Source: Cololabis saira (taxonomy: Eukaryota > Chordata > Actinopteri > Beloniformes > Belonidae). Taken from it: a stretch of DNA of 64,000 nucleotides. The DNA is taken from the NCBI RefSeq assembly GCF_033807715.1, contig NC_084601.1:13057690-13121689 (forward strand), read 5' to 3'. Below are positions 1-9,949 of the stretch, one piece after another (within the stretch, counting starts at the first letter, position 1; each line of letters opens with the position of its first letter). The position numbers were made by a program, and so were the translations under genes. The notes below the pieces were generated by a model that was not told the origin of the DNA, did not search any database, and saw only the letters and a program-made list of their open reading frames with translations.

Positions 1-330
1 TTTTAAATTGAAAGTTAAATATCGCAAAAACCGTGATAAGTAGCATGATGAAGTTTTATGGTCCTTTAGTGACTATCGGGCCGAGTGTTTGAAAGTTTGA
101 ACGATGTCTCTACGATAAAGTTCGGCCGAGCAATAAGCGTGGGAATTTTCGCCTTTTTTTTTGCTTTTTGGCAACTAGCGTTGCCACGGTAACCCCTATT
201 ACGGAGAAAAGTAATGCCCATCGAATCACGATGGAGACGCATCCAACGATGTATGCCATGCATGGGTGCACGTTGCGGTTCGGGCCGTATTAATGGACGA
301 AAAAAAGTGCGGAATAAGAATAATAATAAT

Positions 331-1860
331 AACTAGAAAATTTCACGAAATTTTGACATGGGCATGCCCTACGGCCCATTCGACCCCTCCAGCTGCTTTG
401 GTTTAGGGCTGTAGTGGTTGTGTTCGGGGTGGTTCTATGTCAGTTTGAGGTGTTTACAGTTGTATTGCATTCATTCCTGTGCTCCCAATAGTTATTAAAG
501 GTGTGCGCTTTTTGGCGTCTAGCGCCCCCCACGGTGACACTTTTGACTGAAAAAAGTAATGCCCATCGAGGCAACATGGAGACGCATCTAACGATGTATG
601 CCATGCATGGGTGCACGTTGCGGTTCAGGCTACATTAATGGATAGGTTTTTGTTTCACCGTGGTAAAAAAATCCCATCCGAATGAATGGGGCCATTTGGC
701 ATGGATTTTGACATAAAATTTCCTTAAATCCCAGCTTCATGAAATTTGAATATGTTGACGGCCACAGCGTGCCGAGTCGGGGAACATTTGTACGATGTCT
801 CTACGATAATCTGTCGCCTAGCAACAAGCGTCCAAAGTCAAATGGAAATTTAAAAAAAAAATGAAAGGTCAATATCGCAAAAATTTTAATAATTGGCATA
901 ATGAGCTTGTACGGCCCGTTAGTGCCAATCGGGCCGAGTGTTTGAAAGTTTGAACGATGTCTCTACGATAAAGTTCGACCGAGCAATAAGCGTCTGAATT
1001 TTTGCCTTTTTTTTTGCTTTATGGCATCTAGCGTTGCCACGGTAACACTTTTGACTGAGAAAAGTAATGCCCATCGAGGCACGATGGAGACGCATCCAAC
1101 GATATATGCCATGCATGGGTGCACATTCCGGTTCGGGCAGCATTAACAGATTGTTTATTCACATGGTCCCCCATACAAATGCATTGGTTTTTGTTGCCAT
1201 GGGAACAAGCCCCATAGGATAGAATGGGACAATTTGGCTTTAATATCTCAAAAGCTGTAAACGACAGCGTAATGAGACCTCAGTATGTTGTAGTCCACAT
1301 CAACCTGAGTCTTTTAACGTTGGAACCAAGTCTCTGCGATACCGCGTTGCCGCGCAACAAGCATCCGAAGTTCCGTTAGCATCAAAATGAACAATGTGGA
1401 ATATCTCAAAAACCGTAATAGCAAGCATGACGAGACTAAAATATGTTGCAGTACAAAGCGTCCCGGGTTGGTCAATGTTGTAATGATGTCTGTACGATAA
1501 ACCGTTGCCTAGCAACAAGCGTCCAAATTAAAAGTGATTTTTTTTTTAAATTGAAAGTTAAATATCGCAAAAACCGTAATAACTAGAATGATGAAGTTGT
1601 ATGGTCCTTTAAAGACTATCGGGCCGAGTGTTTCAAAGTTTGAACGATGTCTCTACGATAAAGTTCGGCCGAGCAATAAGCGCGGGAATTTTCGCCTTTT
1701 TTTTTGCTTTTTAGCAACTAGCGTTGCCATGGTAACCCCTATTACTGAGAAAAGTAATGCCCATCGAATCACGATGGAGACGCATCCAACGATGTATGCC
1801 ATGCATGGGTGCACGTTGCGGTTCGGGCCGTATTAATGGACGAAAAAAAGTGCGGAATAA
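331..1860 (+). repeat. Recently duplicated 1.53-kb segment, copy 1
   Basis: Matches 5006-6535 at a constant offset of 4675 bp with only a handful of differences seen by eye (for example around 1193, 1534 and 1721). The identity stops on both sides at short (aat)n stretches, where the flanks change to the ~243-bp monomer in the second copy. Confidence 0.85.
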
Positions 1861-4767
1861 TAAGAATAATAATAACTAGAAAATTTCTGGAAATTTTGAT
1901 ATGGGCATGCCCTACCGCCCATTCGAGCCCTCTCGCTGCTCTGGTTTGGGGCTGCAGTGTTTGTGTTGGGGGCGGTTTTATGTCAGTTTGAGGTGTTTAC
2001 GGTTGTATTTCATTCATTCCTGTGCTCCCAATAGCTATTAATGGGGCGCGCTTTTTGCCGTCTAGCGTCCCCACGGTAACGCTTTTGACTGAGAAAAGCA
2101 ATGCCCATCGAGGCACAATGGAGACGCATCCAACGATGTATGCCATGCATGGGAGCATGTTCCGGTTCAGGCTACGTTAACGGATAGGTTTTTTTTTCAC
2201 CATGGTACAAAACCCCATTTGAATGAATGGGGCCATTTGGCCTGGATTTTGACATAAAATTTCCTTAAATGCCAGCTTCATGAAATTTGAGTATGTTGAA
2301 GTCCACAGCGTGCCGAGTCAGGGGACATTTGTACGATGTCTCTACGATAACCTGTTGCCTAGCAACAAGCGTCCAAATTCAAACAGAAATAAAAAAAAAA
2401 ATGAAAGGCCAATATCGCAAAAACTGTAATAATTAGCATAATGAGGTTGTACGTAGCGTTAGGGACAATCGGGCCGAGTGTTTGAAAGTTTGAACGATGT
2501 CTCTACGATAAAGTTCGACCAAGCAATAAGCGTCTGAATTTTTGCCTTTTTTTTTGCTTTTTGGCATCTAGCGTTGCCACGGTAACACTTTTGACTGAGA
2601 AAAGTAATGCCCATCGAGGCACGATGGAGACGCATCCAACGATATATGCCATGCATGGGTGCACATTCCGGTTCGGGCAGCATTAACAGATTGTTTATTC
2701 ACATGGTCCCCCATACAAATGCATTGGTTTTTGTTGCCATGGTAACAAGCCCCATAGGATAGAATGGGACAATTTGGCTTTAATATCTCAAAAGCTGTAA
2801 ACGACAGCGTAATGAGACCTCAGTATGTTGTAGTCCACATGAAGCTGAGTCTTTTAACGTTGGAACCAAGTCTCTGCGATACCACGTTGCCGCGCAACAA
2901 GCATCCGAAGTTCCGTTAGCATCAAAATGAACAATGTGGAATATCTCAAAAACCGTAATAGCAAGCATGACGAGACTAAAATATGTTGCAGTACAAAGCG
3001 TCCCGGGTTGGTCAATGTTGTAATGATGTCTGTACGATAAACCGTTGCCTAGCAACAAGCGTCCAAAATAAAAGTGATTTTTTTTTTAAATTGAAAGTTA
3101 AATATCGCAAAAACCGTAATAACTAGCATGATGAAGTTGTATGGTCCTTTAAAGACTATCGGGCCGAATGTTTCAAGCTTTGAACGATGTCTCTACGATA
3201 AAGTTCGGCCGAGCAATAAGCGCGGGAATTTTCGCCTTTTTTTTTGCTTTTTGGCATCTAGCGTTGCCACGGTAACCCCTATTACTGAGAAAAGTAATAC
3301 CCATCGAATCACGATGGAGACGCATCCAAAGATGTATGCCATGCATGGCTGCACGTTGCGGTTCGGGCCGTATTAACGGACGAAAAAAGAGTGCGGAATA
3401 ATAATAATAATAACTAGAAAATTTCTGGAAATTTTGATATGGGCATGCCCTACCGCCCATTCGTCCCCTCTTGCTGCTTTGGTTTGGGGCTGCAGTGGTT
3501 GTGTTTAGGGTGGTTCTATGTCAGTTTGAGGTGTTTTTACGCTTGTATTTCATTCATTCCTGTGCTCACAATAGTTATTAATGGGGCACGCTTTTTGGCA
3601 TCTAGCGTTGCCACGGTAACGCTTTTGACTGAGAATAGTAATGCCCATCGAGGCAAGATGGAGACGCATCTAACGATGTATGCCGTGCATGGGTGCATGT
3701 TCCGGTTCAGGCTATGTTAACGGATAGGTTTTTTTTTTCACCGTGGTACAAAACCCCATCCGAATGAATGGGGCCATTTGGCCTGGATTTTGACATAAAA
3801 TTTCCTTAAATCCCAGCTTCATGAAATTTGAGTATGTGGAAGTCCACAGCGTGCCGAGTCAGGGGACATTTGTACGATGTCTCTACGATAACCTGTTGCC
3901 TAGCAACAAGCGTCCAAATTCAAACAGAAATAAAAAAGAAAATGAAAGGCCAATATCGCAAAAACTGTAATAATTAGCATAATGAGGTTGTAGGGTCTGT
4001 TAGTGCCAATCGGGCCGAGTGTTTGAAAGTTTCAACGATGTCTCTACGATAAAGTCCGGCCGAGCAATAAGCGTCCGAATTTTTGCCTTTTTTTTTGCTT
4101 TTTGGCGTCTAGCGTTGCCACGGTAACACTTTTTACTGAGAAAACTAATGCCCATCGAGGAACGATGGAGACGCATCCAACGATGTATGCCATGTATGGG
4201 TGCATGTTCCGGTTCAGGCTATGTTAAAGGATAGGTTTTTTTTTCACCATGGTACAAAACCCCATCCGAATGAATGGGGCCATGTGGCCTGGATTTTGAC
4301 ATAAAATTTCCTTAAATCCCAGCTTCATGAAATTTGAGTATGTTGAAGTCCACAGCGTGCCGAGTCGGGAAACATTTGTACGATGTCTCTACGATAACCT
4401 GTTGCCTAGCAACAAGCGTCCAAAGTCAAACGGAAAAAAAAAAAAAAATGAAAGGTCAATATCACAGAAACTGTAATACTTGGCATAATGAGCTTGTACG
4501 TACCATTAGGGACAATCGGGCAGAGTGTTTGAAAGTTTGAACGATGTCTCTACGATAAAGTTCGGCCGAGCAATAAGCGTGGGAATTTTCGCCTTTTTTT
4601 TTGCTTTTTGGCAACTAGCGTTGCCACGGTAACCCCTATTACGGAGAAAAGTAATGCCCATCGAGGCATGATGGAGACGCATCCAACGATGTATGCCATG
4701 CATGGGTGCACGTTCCGGTTCGGGCCGTATTAACGGACGAAAAAAAGTGCGGAATAAGAATAATAAT

Positions 4768-5006
4768 AAGAAAAGGGAAACCTTTTCTAGATACTAATAT
4801 ATCGCCTTCATTTTCATGTTTTTCCTCGTTTTTCCGGCCGTGTTTTAGTTTTTGGGGATTTTTTTTTTCCACATCCGAGCGGGGTCATGCTGTACACCCG
4901 CTGGTGCGCAGTGGGACTTTTGCGACTTTAGCTTGTTAGCAACATTGCCTTTTGGGCCATTCTGGACGATTGCAATATGGTCATGCCATTACTTGGCATG
5001 CCCATA
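4768..5006 (+). repeat. Single ~240-bp satellite monomer inside the array
   Basis: Starts aagaaaagggaaacctttt and ends ttggcatgcccata. Same monomer as the three at 6552-7287. It interrupts the ~1.54-kb unit exactly at the (aat)n stretch where the unit otherwise runs on into aactagaaaatttc. Confidence 0.85.
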
Positions 5007-6535
5007 ACTAGAAAATTTCACGAAATTTTGACATGGGCATGCCCTACGGCCCATTCGACCCCTCCAGCTGCTTTGGTTTAGGGCTGTAGTGGTTGTGTTC
5101 GGGGTGGTTCTATGTCAGTTTGAGGTGTTTACAGTTGTATTGCATTCATTCCTGTGCTCCCAATAGTTATTAAAGGTGTGCGCTTTTTGGCGTCTAGCGC
5201 CCCCCACGGTGACACTTTTGACTGAAAAAAGTAATGCCCATCGAGGCAACATGGAGACGCATCTAACGATGTATGCCATGCATGGGTGCACGTTGCGGTT
5301 CAGGCTACATTAATGGATAGGTTTTTGTTTCACCGTGGTAAAAAAATCCCATCCGAATGAATGGGGCCATTTGGCATGGATTTTGACATAAAATTTCCTT
5401 AAATCCCAGCTTCATGAAATTTGAATATGTTGACGGCCACAGCGTGCCGAGTCGGGGAACATTTGTACGATGTCTCTACGATAATCTGTCGCCTAGCAAC
5501 AAGCGTCCAAAGTCAAATGGAAATTTAAAAAAAAAATGAAAGGTCAATATCGCAAAAATTTTAATAATTGGCATAATGAGCTTGTACGGCCCGTTAGTGC
5601 CAATCGGGCCGAGTGTTTGAAAGTTTGAACGATGTCTCTACGATAAAGTTCGACCGAGCAATAAGCGTCTGAATTTTTGCCTTTTTTTTTGCTTTATGGC
5701 ATCTAGCGTTGCCACGGTAACACTTTTGACTGAGAAAAGTAATGCCCATCGAGGCACGATGGAGACGCATCCAACGATATATGCCATGCATGGGTGCACA
5801 TTCCGGTTCGGGCAGCATTAACAGATTGTTTATTCACATGGTCCCCCATACAAATGCATTGGTTTTTGTTGCCATGGTAACAAGCCCCATAGGATAGAAT
5901 GGGACAATTTGGCTTTAATATCTCAAAAGCTGTAAACGACAGCGTAATGAGACCTCAGTATGTTGTAGTCCACATCAACCTGAGTCTTTTAACGTTGGAA
6001 CCAAGTCTCTGCGATACCGCGTTGCCGCGCAACAAGCATCCGAAGTTCCGTTAGCATCAAAATGAACAATGTGGAATATCTCAAAAACCGTAATAGCAAG
6101 CATGACGAGACTAAAATATGTTGCAGTACAAAGCGTCCCGGGTTGGTCAATGTTGTAATGATGTCTGTACGATAAACCGTTGCCTAGCAACAAGCGTCCA
6201 AAATAAAAGTGATTTTTTTTTTAAATTGAAAGTTAAATATCGCAAAAACCGTAATAACTAGAATGATGAAGTTGTATGGTCCTTTAAAGACTATCGGGCC
6301 GAGTGTTTCAAAGTTTGAACGATGTCTCTACGATAAAGTTCGGCCGAGCAATAAGCGCGGGAATTTTCGCCTTTTTTTTTGCTTTTTAGCAACTAGTGTT
6401 GCCATGGTAACCCCTATTACTGAGAAAAGTAATGCCCATCGAATCACGATGGAGACGCATCCAACGATGTATGCCATGCATGGGTGCACGTTGCGGTTCG
6501 GGCCGTATTAATGGACGAAAAAAAGTGCGGAATAA
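5006..6535 (+). repeat. Recently duplicated 1.53-kb segment, copy 2
   Basis: Near-identical partner of 331-1860. It is bracketed by ~243-bp monomers on both sides (4768-5006 on the left, 6552 onward on the right), suggesting the duplication arose by unequal exchange or amplification within the array. Confidence 0.85.
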
Positions 6536-6551
6536 TAAGAATAATAATAAT

Positions 6552-7287
6552 AAGAAAAGGGAAACCTTTTCTAGATACTAATATATCGCCTTCATTTTCA
6601 TGTTTTTCCTCATTTTTTCGGCCGTGTTTTACTTTTTGGGGATTTTTTTTTTCCACATCAGTGCGGGGTCATGCTGTACACCCGCTGGTGCGCAGTGGGA
6701 CTTTTGCGACTTTAGCATGCTAGCAGCATTGCCCTTTGGGCCATTCTGGACGATTGCAATATGGTCATGCCACTACTTGGCATGCCCATAATAATAAGAA
6801 AAGGGAAACCTTTTCTGGGTACTAATTTACGCCTTCATTTTCATGTTTTTCCTCATTTTTTCGGCCGTGTTTTACTTTTTGGGGATTTTTTTTTTCCACA
6901 TCAGTGCGGGGTCATGCTGTACACCCGCTGGTGCGCAGTGGGACTTTTGCGACTTTAGCATGCTAGCAGCATTGCCCTTTGGGCCATTCTGGACGATTGC
7001 AATATGGTCATGCCACTACTTGGCATGCCCATAATAATAATAAGAAAAGGGAAACCTTTCTAGATACTAATTTAACGCCTTCATTTTTCAGGTTTTCTCG
7101 GCCGTGTTTCATTTTTTGGGGATTTTTTTTTTCCACAACAGAGCGGGGTCATGCTTTACACCCGCTGGTGCGCAGTGGGACCTTTGCGACTTTAGCATGT
7201 TAGCGAAACGCTAGCAACATTGCTTTTTGGGCCATTCTGGACGATTGCAATATGGTCATGCCACTACTTGGCATGCCCATAATAAAA
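6552..7287 (+). repeat. Three tandem ~243-bp satellite monomers
   Basis: Monomers start at 6552, 6796 and 7042, each beginning aagaaaagggaaacct and ending in actacttggcatgcccata plus (aat)n. The first two are nearly identical; the third is diverged and slightly rearranged (it gains a short piece near 7203). Each contains a short inverted pair ggtcatgcc / ggcatgccc near its end. Confidence 0.9.
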
Positions 7288-7325
7288 TAAGAAGCATGTG
7301 ACTAACACATCAGGTCATATCATTA

Positions 7326-7620
7326 TCACATTATTGTCAAGTGTTGTCTAATGACAGCCCATGGGGCAAATTGGTCATTTTCGTTATCTTTGAGGATTGC
7401 GGTTGCCTTTTCCATTGATAATAAGTCCAGAAAGTCATTCAGCCAGTTGTATTTGTCAAAGCAGTTTGGTTTGCGAATCTTCCAGTTCATGAGTATTGAC
7501 CTCTTTACAGACAGGAAGGCGAGAGCAATGATACATTGTATAATCTTCCCATGCACGTTCTCCACTGCACTCCCCAATAAACATACAACAGGACATTGAG
7601 GAAGACGAATATTCAAAATA
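7326..7620 (-). pseudogene. L1-type LINE ORF2 C-terminal remnant
   Basis: On the minus strand an open frame reads CLLGS...LAFLSVKRSILMNWK, then WLNDFLDLLSMEKATA, and ends with a stop at 7326. This is the pattern of the last ~95 residues of fish L1/Tx1 ORF2 proteins (after the zinc-knuckle region, the conserved K-R-I-L-x-x-W-K and M-E-K motifs). Endonuclease and reverse-transcriptase domains are absent, so it is a 5'-truncated remnant. It directly follows the satellite array. An A17 run at 7625-7641 borders it upstream. The clade name is from memory; membership in the L1 group is fairly secure. Confidence 0.7.
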
Positions 7621-9000
7621 GCTTTAAAAAAAAAAAAAAAAATGGTATTATATTAACAATTGTGCCCGTTTTTGGGCATTTGTAGGCTGTGATAATGAGA
7701 CGGGTATTTTTGCAGCCTAGAGCCAGACAGGAGGTCATGAGACGAGAGGCTCCAGACTGCAAAGGGCCCGGTCATATGCCCCGCCCCGCCGGCCCGGCTC
7801 TGATGTGTTTGCATCTGAATGTGTTTATCACTATTGCAGCATAGTAATGTCTCAGTGTGGGAAAAAAAAGGAAAACATCTGAACAATTAGAAATGTTTGT
7901 TACATCCCAAACTTAATAATCGGGTATCCTGACAGTTGTTTCTTAAGTGGACTTTGAGGATTTAGTTTCTTTTTCTTTAATTCTGTTTCCACAAACATCC
8001 AGCTGCTCAGAGCTCTCATTCACTGGCAGCCGTGAACTTCACCTGCAGTGATGCCTCAGGTGATGAGAGCATGACAGAGTTTGCGTTGGCACATAGATTT
8101 AGGACCGCTAATCTGCCTTCCTCGGTGCTTTAATGTCAACGACTGTATAATCCCTTTTACATTTCCACAATATGTCAGTCCACTTTTTTAAAGCATCCTT
8201 GAAATACAGGGTGAGGTGATTAACGAAGAAAGTAATTGGACAGAACAGAAAAGTGCAGCATTAACACCTCAACGTGATGCGCTCATGACACGTCGTCTGC
8301 AGACGCGACCTTTAATAACTCTGCTGCAGCAGAGGGTTGGAGAAGAGACAGATAGGTTGATTGGGAAGCTGGAAATGGTTGTTGAGAAAGAGGCACCAAT
8401 GTCTGAGAGGGAAAAGGCTTTCCAGGTATTTTAGACATGAAGAGGGGGAAAGAAAGACAGATGATGAGGAAAAGACACAGAAAGGAGCACTGGCTGGAAG
8501 AAGGTCTGGTCCTAGAGGTCCTGAATATTGACGGGGATGAGCCCAGGAATCCCCGGAAGGAGCGTTTTACTTTAACAAGAACGATGTGCATGGACACAAG
8601 ATATATTAGGCTGCAGAGGGGACAGCCTGAAGTGTGCTGTGTTGGGTCCTGTGAAGCACGTGCACACACACACACATATACAGAACTTAAAGTTCCCGGC
8701 ACGGCAGGGAGATTTTCTTTAAAAAGAAAAAAAAAAAAAAAAGAAGCAGGCCGTGTCAGAAAATGAACTGATTACATGGGTGACAGCAGGGCAGGGAAGA
8801 ATGGGATGGCACAAGGAAACAGGAGTCAACAAATGAACAGGAAAGACAACCAGGGAAACGCCCGTTTACCAGGAGTTGGACACGACTCTGCACCTCGGAG
8901 GTTTAGCAACGAGCTGAAAAGCTGCTCGGATGCCTCGGCTGATGGCTCGACACCACAGTTCTCTCTCATACACACAAAAGTGTCAGTCAGAGATGACAAA
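7621..9000. other. Intronic stretch, nothing identified
   Basis: Contains poly-A runs (7625-7641 and near 8726-8742), a GC-rich patch near 7780-7800 and a short (ca)n near 8665-8677. The short ORFs here show no recognisable family or conserved motif. Confidence 0.5.
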
Positions 9001-9004
9001 ATTA

Positions 9005-9448
9005 AAGCAGCACAACGTAACTTTCAGCTTTTCTGAGTTTGGCGGCATCTTTTGGACAAAAGCGGTAGTGCTTTACCAGAAAGAACACTACGTTTCCCAT
9101 GAGCACCAGCGCGTACTGCCGGAAAACTCCTGTCTCGTCGTGTGCATTTGTTTTGAGAGAAGACGGGACGCTTTTCTGTTTCACCAAGTGAACAGACGGA
9201 AGGCAAAAAAAAAGATGTTAAACTGCTGGGAAGGAACTGGAATTTACCGGGATACCTTAAACAAGGAAGCCAGGGAGCGGTATATGGAGAAAATAATGAT
9301 TATTAACGGTCTGGATCCATATGAAATCCCTACTGAAGAATGGAGCTCCTGGTCGGAGCTCCACTCTTTAGAAGGATTTACTGCCGCAGTTCTGCAGAAC
9401 CACCGTCTTACTACCTTGTTTAGGAGTGTTTGGCAGCTGCTTTGGTAA
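9005..9448 (+). pseudogene. ISL2EU-like transposon piece with YqaJ-protein N-terminus
   Basis: The frame from about 9214 reads CWEGTGIYRDTLNKEARERY, then MEKIMIINGLDPYEIP, resembling the N-terminus of the YqaJ-nuclease-type second protein carried by fish ISL2EU (IS4EU) DNA transposons, where R-E-R-Y-x-E-K and G-x-D-P-Y-E are conserved. Upstream (9005-9090) the non-coding lead containing tttggcggcatcttttggac also resembles that family. The frame ends at 9448 without reaching the nuclease core, so it is a fragment. The link to ISL2EU comes from memory of the family. Confidence 0.55.
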
Positions 9449-9786
9449 ATGTTTGACCCGCCATGTGTTTCAATAAATTTGTATAATAGTACAACATACA
9501 GTACATGTTTTGTATCCCTCTTACTTCTCTTTTCTTTTTTTTTGACTGCTATATTATGGTGAAGAGGCTCCGAGGCGTGATTATTTTTGTTTTCCTCGTG
9601 AGATAATTTTTTTCCTCTGCAGCTACAAATAAGAGTTAATATTTTTTCCTCAACAAACTAGTTTTATCTGAAGATTGGGGTTAATTGCACCGCAGAGAGC
9701 TGGCCAGCAACTGAGTTTAGCTCGAGAAGTGGGGAATAAAACCCGTGTTTTGATCCGACCCGGTCTGTGTGAGTGTTTGTGGTTTA

Positions 9787-9926
9787 AGGCTGATTTATGG
9801 TTCTGCGTTAAATCGACGCAGAGCCTACGGCGTAGGGTACGTGGCGACACTCACCGTACGTTGCGCGTCGCCACGTACCCTACGCCGTACGTCTGCGTCG
9901 ATTTAACGCAGAACCATAATTCAGGC
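9787..9926. mobile_element. Palindromic MITE (140 bp), TTTA-flanked
   Basis: Arms 9787-9848 and 9868-9926 are inverted copies; 24 bp (ggttctgcgttaaatcgacg...) and 20 bp (ggcgtagggtacgtggcgac) segments pair perfectly, leaving a ~19-bp loop. TTTA occurs directly on both sides (9783-9786 and 9927-9930). A broken relative lies at 19272-19325. Probably an ISL2EU/Harbinger-type non-autonomous element, given the neighbour at 9005-9448. Confidence 0.8.
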
Positions 9927-9949
9927 TTTACTGTGTGGAAGGTGTTTGG

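Larger units (their letters stand above)
180..6411. promoter_or_regulatory. Cluster of 18 X-box (RFX) consensus palindromes in the satellite
   Basis: Twelve copies of gttgcc(ac or at)ggtaac at 180, 1033, 1723, 2573, 2733, 3263, 3607, 4114, 4620, 5708, 5868 and 6398, and six copies of gttgcctagcaac at 1504, 2354, 3044, 3895, 4401 and 6179. All match the X-box consensus GTNRCC(N0-3)RGYAAC bound by RFX factors. Binding is not shown by sequence; the sites may be only a structural feature of the repeat. Confidence 0.4.
1..7287. repeat. Satellite-like higher-order tandem array
   Basis: Tandem units of about 1.54 kb, each opening with an A/T-rich block and 'aaattgaaagttaaatatcg' (units begin near 1, 1551, 3091, a variant near 4433, and 6226). 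Landmarks recur at exact 1540-bp offsets (for example 919 and 2459; 1588 and 3128). Inside each unit are shorter ~155-160-bp sub-repeats built round gatgtctctacgata and a palindromic gttgcc...aac core. Unit 3 (3091-4432) lacks part of the pattern, and unit 4 carries an extra ~240-bp monomer. The left end is cut by the window; the right end is at about 7287. The many short ORFs here (60-95 codons, repeated copy to copy in both strands) follow from the repetition and are not gene candidates. Confidence 0.9.

Noticed and set aside
1..7287. Many short ORFs repeated in several copies and strands (such as the 74-, 72- and 82-codon ones)
   Set aside because: They recur only because the DNA is tandemly repeated. 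Reading frames exist on both strands of the same block, composition is not protein-like and no start context or domain is seen.
4768..7287. Direct repeats that might suggest a CRISPR-like array
   Set aside because: Monomers are ~243 bp with no short repeat/unique spacer pattern, and the genome is a vertebrate one.
8930..9448. 172-codon ORF as a host gene
   Set aside because: Its recognisable part resembles the transposon YqaJ-type protein; the upstream part covers non-coding element sequence and there is no evidence of splicing or a promoter.
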